DNA of 64,000 nt, taken from the NCBI GenBank assembly GCA_008921705.1, contig VFFE01009068.1:3171017-3235016 (forward strand). Direction: 5' to 3'. Below, in pieces: positions 1 through 14,500 of this stretch (position 1 is its first letter; the number at the start of each line of letters is the position of its first letter). This DNA is from Burhinus oedicnemus. Its lineage: Eukaryota; Chordata; Aves; Charadriiformes; Burhinidae. The position numbers and the translations under genes were made by a program. The notes under the pieces were generated by a model, which was not told the DNA's origin, searched no databases, and saw only the letters and a program-made list of their open reading frames with translations.

Positions 1-2453
1 TAAGAATTCATTTATAATAATACAGTAACTCCTTTGAATCTCAAGCTGAAAAGATCAAGGAGTAAAAATAACAATACAAACAGAACTGAAAAATAATTTC
101 ATTGTTTTCCTGTTTGTCCAAATGACTTATTTCATCACACAAATGAACACACATTTGAGGACACACATTTCTGGATGAACAATTACAAAAATTTGTGAAT
201 ATATTGACTTTTTACTCCCCATCTAGGAAGGAAAAGGAAAACTTTCACAGGAGTAGAAGACCGTTTTTCATACTTTTCTAATCCAAGCAGGTATCTAAGC
301 TGCATCTTTAAGTCTCTAAACATCTGTATCCCATAAATCTGTGTACTTAATTACTTTTGAAAATAGGCACTTAAAAAAATCCCTGCATTTACATCTATCC
401 AGCTCACCATGACACATCTCATGGATACCAGAGACTCTGAGTGGCAGAGGATACAGGTACTACAATACATTTCTTGCCACCTACCCTTTCTGTTGCAGGC
501 TGAGTATATCTTCCAACATTTAGTTGTTGTCACAAATGTTCATCAAAAAGCATTGCTGAGTAGTAGATCAGAAGGCACCCTGAACTGGGAAAAGACGAAC
601 ACCAGGCCCACTTTTGGAACAAATGGATGCTACATTACTGTTCCTGCAGCGATGTCTTAATCATTAATCTGTGGACATAACCTCTGTGTCCATCCAGTCC
701 TATCTGTCCTGTCTTGTCTTATTCCTCTAGTGTATTTTACCAGTTCTCCTTTTTTCATTCATTGGTTTCCTTAATTTTCTTGTCCTTTATATCCTTAATT
801 CACCTCATTCCATCTACTCATGTTTCACACTGCCAACACAGTCCATCTTTTCTCAGTTCAGACTCTCACAGGCTATCGCAGTCTTTTGCTCAAAAACATC
901 TACAGTCAAGTTCGTTCCCCAGTTGCACACTCCTGAGGATAACTCCACATATATTGCTTATGAAATACTTTGCTCATACCAAGCTTATAGCACACTTGTT
1001 CCTGGACCTACAAAAACAGTAAATAATGAAAAAAGGAAAAAAATATAGGGAGTTATAGAACTTCCATTTGGAAATTGCTGTGAAGGATCCATACATAAAC
1101 CTCATTCCTTTTATTCCTTCTGCACAATTTCTTTTGTCTTCATCTGCAGCTGGAGTCCTTTGGTCTGCAATATCGATATTATGTGACATGCAGCACCTAT
1201 TCTAGAGATGCTCTATAGTTTCGGAGCTCTGGTCTTTTGGATTTACTTGCAGCAGAATTTAATTAGAAGCAGATTTAATTGACAAATATACTAACACAGA
1301 TTTTGTTAAGATTTCTTAGTCACAGAAAGCTAAACTTTCTATGGGTCTCAGTTCTTTAGTTCTTTTGAGTGAAGTACGAAACATTTAAGAAATCCAGTGA
1401 GGCCTTAGGTGCAGAATCATAGCAAGTTTTGGTCTTCAGGAACATTGCCTTTCACTCCACTTTTTTGAATCTGAACATTGCAAAATATCTTCTTCTTTTC
1501 ATTCTGCTATCTGTTCTTTTAGGACACTTTTTTTTTTTTTTAAATCATGCCTCAGAATGACATTCCAGAGCTTTACAAGAACATAATGTGAAAGTAGAAA
1601 CAATACACTTGTAATGTTTGGAGGCCTGCAGAAAAATAATCCATAAAGCTGCCAGCATATTCAGAAGACACAAATAGAATGATGCCTTATGTGATATATG
1701 GATGTAAAATTATGAAGATGGTGGGAAAAGTTAAAAGAACTGTATGTATTTTGGTTAGAGCAAAAAAGTCAATGAATTCTGTGTTCTCTGTCCCAGTCTA
1801 TCTATTTTGAGCCTTGCTTTCTGAGGTCTTGCCAGCATGTATAAAGAGTCTTCAATCACGTCTTTATGATCCAAATTTGTCATTGAAGTTAGTATTTGTA
1901 AAAGGTGACACTGTTAGACACTGATGTATCTAGTCTACCTATAGGACCTGGACAGCCAAGGCAACCTGAGGTGTTAGTTTCTCTGTAAATGTGACCTTCC
2001 TTGAACAAAGAAACTGATCTGTGTAATCCTGAATTCTTGATATTGTTAAAACTTCGGTATTTCTAGTGAAATTTGTGGTAATACGATGGGACAGAGCACT
2101 GTTCTTTAAAAGATGAAATACGACCTTAAAATGTAATGAAAATAGTATCAATTCTGTGTTTGGTCACATCTAGCAGGGATTAACATGGCTTAGTGAGTCA
2201 TTTGTTTTCTAGTTGTTTTCTTTCTGACAAAGAAAAAGTACTGGTGGCTTTGTTTTTTCTCAGTCACTTGCAAATTCTTGCTGACAGAATTAGCAGCAAG
2301 ATGGTTGTAGGGTACTTGATGTTACGCATCAAGCCCTTTCCTGTTTCATGAAAGGTGAAAGGTATTTGTGGGAGGAGAAGAAGAAAGACTAAACTGATCC
2401 TTGAGGAAAAATAACCCCTACTAACAAGTATTTCCAATGTTTCCATTCCACAG
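1..2453 (+). other. PROS1: PROS1 intron upstream of the EGF1 exon (partial)
   Basis: AT-rich sequence with no recognisable exon. I looked for the thrombin-sensitive-loop exon and the Gla exon of protein S and found neither. Short open frames on both strands (for example 409-660 and 714-1022) have no recognisable protein features. The segment ends in the acceptor tract TTCCATTCCACAG at 2441-2453. It is called an intron because the next exon starts in the middle of a codon. Confidence 0.7.
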
Positions 2454-2576
2454 AAATTTCAAACCAGTGTAGCCCTCTACCATGCCATAAAGATGGATAT
2501 AAGGATTGCATAGATGGACAAGCCAAATATACATGTGTCTGTAAACCAGGATGGCAAGGAGAGAAATGTGAAGAAG
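2454..2576 (+). CDS. PROS1: PROS1 exon: EGF-like domain 1 (human exon 5 equivalent)
   Basis: 123 bases, phase 1 at both ends, with acceptor CAG at 2451-2453 and donor GT at 2577. It encodes one EGF module with six cysteines, from NQCSPLPC to GEKCEE. The stretch [12 protein letters not shown] fits the C-x-[DN]-x4-[FY]-x-C-x-C consensus for beta-hydroxylation, with Asp as the modified residue. This is the known hydroxy-Asp position of protein S EGF1, the module that contacts activated protein C. The length equals the human exon as I recall it. The following intron is only 153 bases. Confidence 0.95.
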
Positions 2577-5500
2577 GTATAGTCTCTAATCTCATTATGA
2601 TGTTAGTTCTCAGGGACACAATTATAGTTCTACTATTATTGAATAGTATCAGATCTTTAAGTGTACCCACACAGTTGGTCCATGAATGCCTTCCCCCAAG
2701 CAGAGATTTTTATTTTGTTTTCCTTCTAGATATAAATGAATGTGAAGACTTAAATGGAGGTTGTAGCCAACGCTGTTCTAATCTACCTGGAGGCTACCGT
2801 TGTTTATGTGAAGACGGCTATTTCATGCATTCAAATAAACGGGATTGCGGAGGTAGGAAGTGAGACTTAAGGAGGACATCACTACATGACAGTACATTGC
2901 CTGTTGACTAGAGAGGAAAGATTTTAGTCCAGTAGTTCCACAAATGCTCTAAGTCAGCAGAAGCTTGCATGGCCTCTGAAAGATGTGGTCCTGCTTCAAC
3001 TTGGCTACTCATTCCACCTACAGCCTTACACTACTGAGAACATTTGTGTAACTATAGTGAACTAGATCAAGGAACTGATGTGGGTTAAAACCAATTCAGG
3101 AAGAAAAAAAGAAAAGAAAAAAAGAGGAAAAGAGACTATATATTAGATTATGCTTCTTTACTATAGCTCTGTAAAGCTTGTTTTGGTCACTAACCAATTT
3201 CACACACCCTTTAAGCATGCTGAAGCAAGAATCTAAAGCTAACAGTGTTACCATGGAAATCCTGTCTGGTAAACACTGGTTTAGGCTGAATCACTCCTAA
3301 TTAGTGATGCTGCTCTTTTGGGAGTTTGAAGTTCATTGGAGAAGAAACTGTTAATGAATCTGAAAATGCTCTTAATGGAGAGAAAGATTTGTCTTTTACT
3401 TGCCCAGCATAATTTTTTTCTGTACATGCTTGTGTCTGTTATTATTGGCCATGACCTATGTGCTTCATTCCATTCCAGATAAAGACTATGTATTAACATA
3501 ATCAGCAATTCTTACTGCATAGTTAGAAAAAAATACAATCTCATTCCATTTTAATGTCATATATTTTATTGCTGAACTATGCCAGCAGTTTTGGATAATG
3601 TTAAATTCTATAAGAGGCCAGACTTGAGAGCCACCTCCTGCTGTGATTTCCTTTAGTTTTGTTTTTTTGGGGTTTTTTTTTGTGTGAATGAATAATTTCC
3701 AAAGAAATTCCAGAAGAACAGATGATTGCTGTTTTGTCAAAAAGGGCAAGAAGATAAGTTGGTTAGAATCTCTGTAATTCTTGGAAAGATACTGGAAAAG
3801 TTGGTTAAAAAAATAATCAAAGATAAAAATACATCAATATACCTTAGTACCTAGAGTACTAGTTTGGTCATTTGATAAACTAGATTTAAGCATTTCATTA
3901 CATCCAACTACAAAATTATACACCTAGGAGTTTGAACTACACATGGTAACTGCAGGAAAGTAAGCTGAATTCAGGACAGCTTTGACTTAAAAAATGTTTT
4001 GGGAATCCTAGCAAGCCAGTGGCAGAATCTGTTCTCCCTGTGCAGCACAACTACTACAAAACCACAGAGAAAACTAGAATGATCCTGGCACATACAAGTG
4101 GGAATTGAAGTACTACCAGGGATCTGATAATTTTCTGTCTACAAGACATTTAGTAAGATTGATACTATGCACTGCATCCAGTTGTCATATCTGCATTTTG
4201 AAAATGACATTGAAAAATTGGGAACAACACAGAAGATAGACACTAAAATGATTTGAGGGATGGAGAGATAGTGAGGGACTTGAACACCTGTCAGCATAAC
4301 CAATTAAAAGACAATTGTGACATGAATTGATCGTAGCATGTAAAACTCTGATAGGATTATCTCTTGTCTTTCTGGATGTCTTTTTCTAAGATAGGATTTT
4401 ATTATGCGGTCTAGTTTAGCTTATAGGAAATCTGCAGACTGTTTCTCTCTCTGCCTTCCTGGACACGCATCCCTTTTCATGTTAGCCATAGAACACATGG
4501 GAGAATGAGAAAGGCAGGCAGGCAGAGAATTCGTTTTTCATGGAGGGCATACAGAAGTGCCTTTTAGAGACCTCTGGAAATCTTTATGACTATCTCTATA
4601 GTCTGCTATGAAAGCATAGTAAACCTAGCAAGAAAGAGACAGTTTACCAGCCTTAATTAGTTTGCACAGTTTTGTATAGAGCTAGGAAAAAATGGTATGC
4701 GAGAGAGCGACTTGTTTTTAATAACTTGTTTGTATTTCTAGATATAAATGAATGTGTCTTACATCCAAACATCTGTGGGACAGCCATCTGTAAGAATACT
4801 CCAGGGAAATATGAATGTGAATGTGCCAAAGGCTACACATATAATTCAACTTCCAAGAACTGTGAAGGTAGGTCTTTATCCCACCCCCCACCTTTTCTGT
4901 TTCTTTTATCTTCCTTTTTTTTTTTTTTTTTAATCCACCGCTATACCAAACTTTCAGAGGCTCAGTCAGGCTGTGTTACATGTTGTGTATATAATTGCAG
5001 TGACATAGTCCCAGACATTTGAGAGTTTTACAGCACACTCCCATGTCCTACTGTATGCCAGATAACTTTCTCAGTTTATGGGAGCTCTCCTGTCCCACTG
5101 TAGAGAGGACTTTCTGTCCAAGCTCTTTAACCAGCTAACACGTTTCTTTCAGATAACTTGGAACAATGTGTTGAGGATCCAGATGTTACTAGAGTGTCTT
5201 GTACCTTGTTTTTAAGCATCATTACAGTTATAAAGATAGAATATTTCATGTTAATTGTTTAGTATATACCCCTAACTCAAGACAGGTTATACAAAAGCAA
5301 TTAGAAGTACTTATTTAGCAATTCCAAACTGGGCAAGACAGTTAGGAAGATTTTTAGAGACAGTGATCAGAAATGAAAACTGTACTTAATCAAGTTGTCT
5401 CAAAAAACTAAAAATCTTGTCTTTATCCGTCTGATAGGATGTTTAGGTGCTTTTTTAGCCCTCATGGCCAGGGGCTTAGTCTCTATCCTTTATATGTCCT

Positions 5501-8500
5501 TAAATCTCAGATATTGGAAAGAGCTTTTCACTGGGGTCATTGAATTCCATTTAAAATAATATTCAAGTGTCTAATTCTTCCTCGGGATATCTAGTTATCA
5601 TAGAAGGTAGCAGCATTAGAGTGAACTGATCTCCATTCTAGGCTGGAAATGACAGCATGACAGTTGTATAAAAGATCTTGTATAAACACCCCACATTTAA
5701 AATAAAAAACATTCCTAAATATCCAGAAAAGGAGCTATAAAAAAAAAGGGACCGCACCAAAAGAACCTTCCCTCAGGAGTATTCTTTTCTGAAATGAAGA
5801 TCTGGAAGAGAGAACTTCAAGACAAAGTTCTGTAACAGTAATAGCAAAGTTGAAAAGTACTGATAGCTAGCGGTAAAGCAGCAAGAAGCCATTCATACAC
5901 AGACTACCATAAAATAACTTTTTCAAGTATTGAAAGTATTTGCATAATTGTCCTAGAATGTATTTTATTTCTATCTACTTGTTTAAGTTTCTGTTTAGTA
6001 CACACATCAGAAATTAAATTTCAGTTGTAGAAGAGATATATAAGCTCCTAGAGTTTTACTGTGAAGAGATATTTTCTACATTGCCAGTTTAAGAAAAATA
6101 CTTCAGTGACTGATTCTTATGTTAAATGCTGCTTTTATGTTGTTGCTCAAAAGGACACAAAAGTAGCTTCTTGCTGGCTGTGAATCTTTTTGTCCATGTC
6201 TTTTCATGCAGCTTTCTTGTGACGAATCTTTGCACAGTGGTAATGATTACACATTCAGATGTCTGCTTTTTGTCCAGTTACTATGGGATTAAAATGTTAC
6301 TGAAAATTTTGTGTCCCTGTGTGCACTGAAATGAGAAAAACTTCACAGTAATTAATCTAATTCTTTCTCCTCTTAGTATTTTCTGCAGATACATGGGTTG
6401 CATCAAATTGAATTTAAGTATTATTTTTCTTCTGAAACATGGATTCCAGAAGGTTGCCAGATGAGGACATTAAAACGAGCAGTCTTACCTCCTAGAAGGA
6501 GGATTATACTGCTAAGCTTTCAGACCTTGTTGTAACCACATTAAATGAGTCACCAAATCCTGTCTAAGGACAGGATTGTGCAGACTGACCGGAATGTAGC
6601 CTTACAGAAATACTAAATGACATTAGCTTTTCATTGTCATATTGCGTGTAGGTGGCCAAATTCAATTATGTGTTGTTAGAAAAATCAGGTTTACATACAT
6701 TTATGCACAACTATCTCTATGATGCCAGATACAATTAGAGTGGGATAGAAGAGGGTTTGGGGTTTTTTTTGTCACCCATTCCTAGGAAAACGTTGCTACA
6801 GTTCTTCATTCCCACCTTTTGGGAGACACTATCAGTGGAAGATACCTGTACAGTCCAGTCTTTGTTTTGTAGAAGACATGCAATTTTACATACAGAATTT
6901 ATCATCTTCTCACCACCTTTGCAGTTTCAAACACTTGCCAAAAAAAAAATAAAAGGGTAGTGGGAATGAGTAAGTATGCTTATAGTGCTAGAGGGGTCTG
7001 TCTTGCAGTCAGTATCAAGGAGGCAAACCAAGTTGAACTCATATTTTAATGAATGACCTAAGTTTTGGCATGTCTTCCTTCTCTGAAGGGAGAACTTCTC
7101 TTAAAGAAGTGGCTGAACCAGTTAAACAGCACAGAGTATGTCTGTATTTTAGATATTAGTCCCTCCCTAGCACATAGTCTGAAAATTGGAGGCAAGGAAT
7201 CAGGGTTTCCCCTTTGCACATGAATTGTTTAACACACACAAAACTCTGCCACTACCTTCATGCCCTGGGAAAATCACCATATTTCCCTACCATTATATAG
7301 AGTTGCTGACTTCTGGGACATGGTATGCAGCACCTTTGTGGCTGATTTTATCATATCTTAGCAACTTATCCAAAGCAAGCTATTTTAGCCTTTCACTGAA
7401 ACAGCTGTACGAACCCGGGATGCTGCTCAGATTCATGGGTTTGTGCGAATAGCTTCTACTGACTGTTTTATGATGTGGGACTGACATTTGGACAGATCTG
7501 TGGGAAGCCTTTGAAATAGCTCAAACAAACATGCAAAGATGCTGACTACAACTTGGAAGAAAAAAAAAAAGCAGGATAATTATAGCATAAATGATTACAA
7601 CAAACTTTCAGAAAACTTGGTTCCCTCCAGCCTGTGCATGTCAGCATTTTCGTAGCAGGACAATTAGCTCCATACAGGGAGATCCTGCCATTTGGACTGA
7701 TCAGGGATTCCAGAACATCTGCTGAGGAAGGAGACTTCATACCTATCCCAGAAGCTTGCCTGTCCCTTTGCTGCTATAATACACTCTGGAGGGAGACCTT
7801 ACCCTTGAGCTGTAGGTTCATTTTGGGTAATGGAAATTTACACCCCTGCAAGACTGGTGCAAGTCTCTGAGTAATTGATTTAGTGATAGAAATTAATCTG
7901 TCAAACTGTGTGATAAGCTTTCATAATAACTTCATAAGTCTCTGTTTGTTGGCAGGCTCTGGGCCTGAGGAACATGCTCAAAATTAACTGCTGCTTTCAG
8001 AGAATTCAGCACTCAGATTTACTCAAGTGCTGCTGGTTAACCAATGCTTGTAGTTTTACTTTTGTACTGCTAGGTGTTCAAGTACTAGAAGGGGTACAGG
8101 ATCTTTCACAGAGTACAACACCTCTTAAAGTGTCTGAACCAAGTCATGCTCCTCTCGGAAGGGCATGAGAATTGCTTCTCGGAGTCTCTCTACTCCAGTT
8201 ACTCTTGGGAGGTGTTAAATTTTTTAATTTCTTTTATATCTCCACAGTAAAGCGAGCTGTAGGGTTGGTTTTTTGGGTGGTTTTTTCCCCTTCTCTCTGT
8301 GTGCTTAGGCCTAGGTGGATTTCTTGACCTTTTCGGATCCCAAAATGATGATAACGAGAATGAAGGGTTTTTTTATTCCCCCCTCCTCCCCCCAAAAAAC
8401 AGGCACGATAGGAAAGGGCACAGAAAGTGTTCTCCTCACCCACTGCATAGTATGCCTAGGCTATGTTTTGCCTCATTGTTTCATTTGCATGTTTGCTAGG

Positions 8501-11500
8501 ATGCAAAAGCAACAGTGACAAAAGCAACTTGTAACACATCATCTTGTAGTCTTAGTTTAAATAGATATCAGATTGCCAGTCACCAGAAAGTATTAGGAAG
8601 TGACTTTCACAGCAGAATCCCTTTCACCAAGCTGAGCTTGCAATTTACTGGGTTAGGCAACCCCCGTCAAGACCATAAACAATTTAATGATTTCTAAATG
8701 GAAAGGAGTATGCATGCCGAACAAAAGAGGGAGAGGTAACCTATTGTAGCTAGAGGAAATGGAGGGGTCAATCAGTTGCACATATGCATCAGCAAAATAT
8801 TTCTTAACAACTGACCAAATCCTGCCACGTGACTAATGTGCGAGCATTATCGCTGAAGCATACGGAAAGAAGTTTGAATAAGGCTCCAAAATGTACACTT
8901 CGATGTTGCAACCCATCCTCGTATCTTACTCCCCTAAGTAGTACTACAGGTGACAGAGGCCAAAATGAATGAAATAGGAATTAAACCATGAATAGGGAGT
9001 TGGTAATTTACAGTTGCAGGTGTCCACACATGCGTGCATACATAGGTACATGCAGAGTAACACTTTTTAATAGAACAGCTTTCTCAAATCTGAGTGAAGA
9101 TAAAATTCTTAACACTAGCAAACATTCATCTCTGAAGAGACTGTGATTTCAGACAGTCACAATTTAATTTATATGCTCATTATTTAAAATTAATTCAAGT
9201 TATGAGAATGCAATACAGAAAACATTTGCAAAAATGTCAGATCAACTTGAACAAACATTCAGTACTGTATTTCTATATTAACAATTACTTCTACTCAGCT
9301 GACATTTTGGACAGATGAAGCACTTGAAGGAGTAGAGAGAAGCAGAATTTCCTGTGTAACATTTTCTGCAGCTATGTGCCTAAAACTAGTTGGAATTTGG
9401 ACAATCCAAAAAGCCAGTCAACAACTCTCCAGTTAGATTTTTAGGAACTTTCTTCCAATATGTATCAAACCGTTCCCCAGAACAGGAAAACATGTTGGCA
9501 ACACTTGCTGGTCAAAAGCTTGAGGTCTTCCACGTGTCTTTATGACCCAGCGTATCCTCGGAGAGCCCTCCCAGAGTAGGCAGTGGAACCGTGTACAGAG
9601 AAGTTGATTTGAGCTCACTGTTTATAGAAGTACCATGATCTTAATGCAGAGAACTCCCATCTCATTTCTTTTCCTATCCCTCACCCCCTTGCAGGAAGGA
9701 GAGCTCTTCTAGTGAAATGGAAGCAAGGAGGTGGTGGAGCTGGCTGTAGAGTGGTAATGCCATGTTGGCACAGCTTGAATATACCACAGACTTCTGTATT
9801 GCATCCTGTGCCTTTCAGTAGAACTCCCAAGACACTTGATAGGCTTCTAGCATGCAGTGCAATCATTCTTAAACTTGCTAAGATAGCTCAAAATGGCATT
9901 AAAACTCTTTCCAAAAAGAGAAGAAAAGCCTCACTGTTATATTCCACCAGCCTGCTACACAGCAGGAGATGGTTCTCAGCTTGACAGAGCAGAGATAAGC
10001 GATCATTCTGGAGCTAATAGAAGTGACTTAGAAGAGTCCTCAGTAGTTCATGCAAAGAGTGAACATGAAAGTTGGTATCAAATAGACCAGCCTATATAAA
10101 GGGCCATCCAGGTTCTGAAGATTAGAGGGTAGAATGGGAGATGAGCAGAAGGAATTAGAAATCACACAAACACCAGCAGAAGACTGTATTTGAATCCTGT
10201 AGCTTACACGGCCACACATCAGATTGCCGTGTCAGCAGGAAAACTGACACAACATGTGGCTAGATCATAAGCAGAACTTCAGTTCTGGCTGTGTTAGCTG
10301 CAGTACAGAACAGTACAGCTTTTTTCTTCTGATAAGATCATGTACGTGGGAGTGTAAGTCTAAGCACAGACCCCTTGCACTGATAACTTACAGCAAAGGT
10401 GAGGAAGAGGAGGTGTTTTAGTAATAGGAAACTCTTCATCCAAACATGACACCAATTTCCTCAACTTATTAATGAATTGTTGGCCATTTAAACAAGGTAG
10501 AAACTGCTAGCACTTGGCAGTAAAGCAACTTGCCCATAGTCGTTAACTGCAGCAGAGGTAGAACTCAAGAATAGTATCCAGAAACTGTTAAACATAGTAT
10601 CCTGTTTTGGAAGGAGATTATGCATGCTCACTACAAAGTAACAGTCTCGCCAATAAGGTTTTGGGGATGGTGGGTTTTTTTTGTTTTGTTTTGTTTTTTG
10701 GTTTTGTTTTTTTCTTTTTTTTTTTTCCTCTCCATTCCCCCAAGCAACAGGAGAAAAAAGTATTTTAATCTTAAAAAAACCCTAGTACAGTATAAAACAT
10801 TTTTTAAATGCACACATTTGTACAAAATTGTTTATTCCTACTAGAAGGGCCATTTGTTTCAAAACAAGTATTGCAGTTTCTTTAATGTGAGGCCCCAAAT
10901 CACCCTCAGTAGAGTCTCTTATCCAGGAAAGATTTTGTTTATTTCTATATTAGAAATGTAACAGTTACATTGGCCTTTTACACAGCCTTTTATTTCTAAT
11001 TTATTTATTGTGTACAGCCTGCTAAATAAAAAATGAAGTTCCTTTAGTTGGTTTAGCTTATTCTCAGATGAAATCAGATTGGTCTCCACAAATAGATGCT
11101 GTCTGAAACTTAGTTATTGATGAGATTATTGTATGTTATTTTAAAAGGGTTTTTGCCCTGAGATTATTTTGGTTTTATGCAACTAAAGCACATCCTTTCT
11201 CCACATACTTGCCATATATACTCTTAATACTGTAAGTTCTTATGATATCTGTAGGGAAAGGAAGAGATCTGACCCAGAATGGCATTTCTGCCGTAAATGA
11301 TAGTGATTTCTTGAGGTCTCTCTCACTAATTCAGCCACCTTACAGCTCAGCTTCTTACTGCCTTACAAGTCAGACCAAGTTTTCCCCAGCTCTGCGTACA
11401 AGGCCTCTATCAGATTACTGGGTCTTATACACCCAGCAGGTAATTTTGGATCATAAATTTTACATAGGAGACATCCATTAGCATTAGTGTAGCTTAACAA

Positions 11501-14500
11501 CAGTCACCTATTGGATTCACTTTATGCTAGAGAGCCCATCTTGTCCATTATTCCATTAATTTAGTGTGTTAGTTTTCAGTCTGTTCCATGAATAATCTGA
11601 ATAAATCTTTCTGCATGCTTCCATTTCTCCTAGATATTGATGAATGTGCTGAAAATGTTTGTGGTCAACTCTGTGTAAACTCTCCAGGAAGTTATAGCTG
11701 TTATTGTGATGGCAAGAAAGGATTCAAGCTCTCTAAGGACATGAAGAATTGTGAGGTAAAACTGCACTATATAAAATTCCATACGGAAAATCATAAAGTC
11801 GGATATTTCTTGATGACAGGATAAGTTAGATTAAGGAAAATAGGAAGCTATTTGAGAACTGATTCTAAAATTGCTGAGAGAGTGCTGGGGACTCTGAACT
11901 GTGGTTTAGCTCACAAAGCAGACCTGGTAAGGATTTGGATGCCATTCAGTTCATGCATGCTCATTTACAGGAATGCTGTCAAGAGAAGCTTGCCTTAGCC
12001 AGTCACCTTTGTTCCCTGCTGCTTCCAAAATAAGCCCCAGCTTTCTCCTATCAGACAAATAATTTCTGTTTGTCTTACTCAGAGCCACAATACTCCATTT
12101 GTCCATATGTTCCCAGGTTTTCCTTAGACTGCACAAAAGTTTTCACTCACTCTTTCAGAATTACTCTATGCTTTGCCTGTTAAGGTTAAAAAAACTGTAT
12201 TGTTTTCCACAGTTCTCGTCTGCCATAGCTTGAGAAAAAGTACCTAGTAATACTTGCCAATTGAAGAACATCTCGCAGCCAAAATTGGATGTTCTTGCTC
12301 AGTTTGAAAATTTACACCTCTTAGTAGCTGAAAGTTTGAAACTCTGGAGAATCCCTGTTCAAGGATTTTCTTGTGAGTGGTTCTGTGTATACTTTGAAAG
12401 GTTCAGACAGGCTGAGACTTGTTATATGAGGTGAGCTCAGATAACTGCCAACAAAAAACAACCCCTAACACAGTATAATAAAATTGGGCTTGAACTGTAC
12501 GAACAAGATCTGATGCAAGTTCTAGCATGTATGTATTAGATCTTGTTTGTATTTTCTGAAATTATGAACTTGTTTGTACTTTCTGAAATATCTGAACAAC
12601 ACTTGCAGTCATATTTCATTTTGCTTATTAATGAAATAGGAGGAGCATCTTCTAGCCACATTACATATTATTTTCAATACTGTTGTTCAAAAGTGATTAC
12701 TTTAAATGTGTTTATCTGGAAGTTACTTTAGGCCTTTTAATTGCAGAAAAAAAAAGTTTAATCAGCTGAAAATATATGCAGTCCAAAGACTAGTGACACT
12801 AGCAGACATAAAATGAAGTAGCCATAAAATTCAGGATGAACACCTGTACATTTAATGAAACTGTGACATCGTGAATATGGAAGTCAGAGTTTGGGAACCG
12901 CATTATTAACTTTTACCAAAGTACAGCATATCTTGAGAACAGAAAAGCCCTTCACACTTCTTGATCGTTCCCTTCTGTAGGACTACTAAACTACCATCAT
13001 ATAGAAGATATGCAAGGGGTGTTTTGAGAAGTAACTTTAGGTCAAAGAGACTTTTAGGCTCCTAGTAGTCAGTGAGACAGGTGCTCTAAACCACATTCTA
13101 AAAGTCTTCCCACCTCTCTCCACGTGCAGGGCCTAGTTCCCTGTACCTAAAGGAAATCCAAGTGCTTTACTTTTAAAACAAGACTGTAGATATCTTTAAT
13201 TATAACATCACAGTTTCAGAAGACAAAGTCAACAATGCCTTAGAATGGATACCTGACGTTTATTTACTGAATGTTTTACTAGTTTAAACTTGCAATACAT
13301 TATTCCTGGATATAAACATCTTTGTTTAAAACTTCAGGTAGATGAATACCGTAAGGAATAAGCTCCGTTTTTCCCCCTATCATTGCAACTTCATTTGACT
13401 GACTGTGATTACTCACATTGACTTTGTCTGGAGCATTAGGATTAATCCCAGTTTTACAGAGTGTTGTAAGCCTTTCAGTTGCCACAAATACTTGGAACTT
13501 CTTTTACAGTTTTCCTGAGAATATAGTCTTAAGAGCTTCATATCCCCACTGACAGTTCTCAGAAATATTAATTCAGTGGTATTCCAGCAGAAACTGTGGT
13601 GCTGATTTCATCAGTGTTCCTTTCCAGAGCCGAAATAGGACAAGTACATTCAAGGAACAGCCAGATGGAAACATCTTCTATTAATCTGTTACTTAATCCA
13701 CTTGTAAATTCTTACTTTTTATTCCAGATAAATGATTCTAGTAATACTAGAGATTGTTCAGCTATGAATAGTTGTAGATCAATACTGACAAAGAAAATAA
13801 AAGGTGATTTTTAATTTTTTTAAATTTTTTATTAAGTCTTCTCAAGACTCAGCTCTGGCCCCATTCACTTCTAACATCTGATCAGATTTAGATTCCAGAC
13901 AACTTTAATAATGGAATATTGCAGGACCCTAGTAGGTGGATGTCACAGGTCCCTGGTGAAAGTAAAGTGCCTGATAGAAGATTTGAATTCTTGATTCAAA
14001 TACTAAATATTTAAACATTAGTTGCAATCCACCAGAACTGTTTCAACCTGAATTATCCTCCAACAGCTTAAATAAACGGACATTTCAAGCAAAAAGAAAA
14101 CCACATATTTGTACATAGGTATTCAAGTTTAAAAAAAGAAAAAACAGAGGTAAGCCATTGCTTTTTTAAAAAAAAAGAACAGGCTAACAGCCAACAATAG
14201 GAGTTGCTTCATGAACTATCACAATGCATTTACAGCTTTCTTTTTTATTCTCTACCATTTTCAGTCTGTTACTGCGTGTATCCCACTGAACCTTGAAAAG
14301 AATTATGAACTGCTTTACCTGGCAGAGCAATTTATAGGAATTCCCGTTCTGTACTTAAAGTTTAAATTGCCGAACGTCACAAGGTAAGCATTTGCTATTG
14401 ATAAGTATGCATTGAAATTATGAACATTTATTTCTATTAATTTTCTGATGGTTTGGAAAGAGTGCATTGCATGCATAAATTATATCACCGTCTCCCCACT

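Noticed and set aside
1..2453. Possible thrombin-sensitive-loop or Gla exon of PROS1
   Set aside because: No sequence resembling these exons was found in any frame; they should be upstream of the window.
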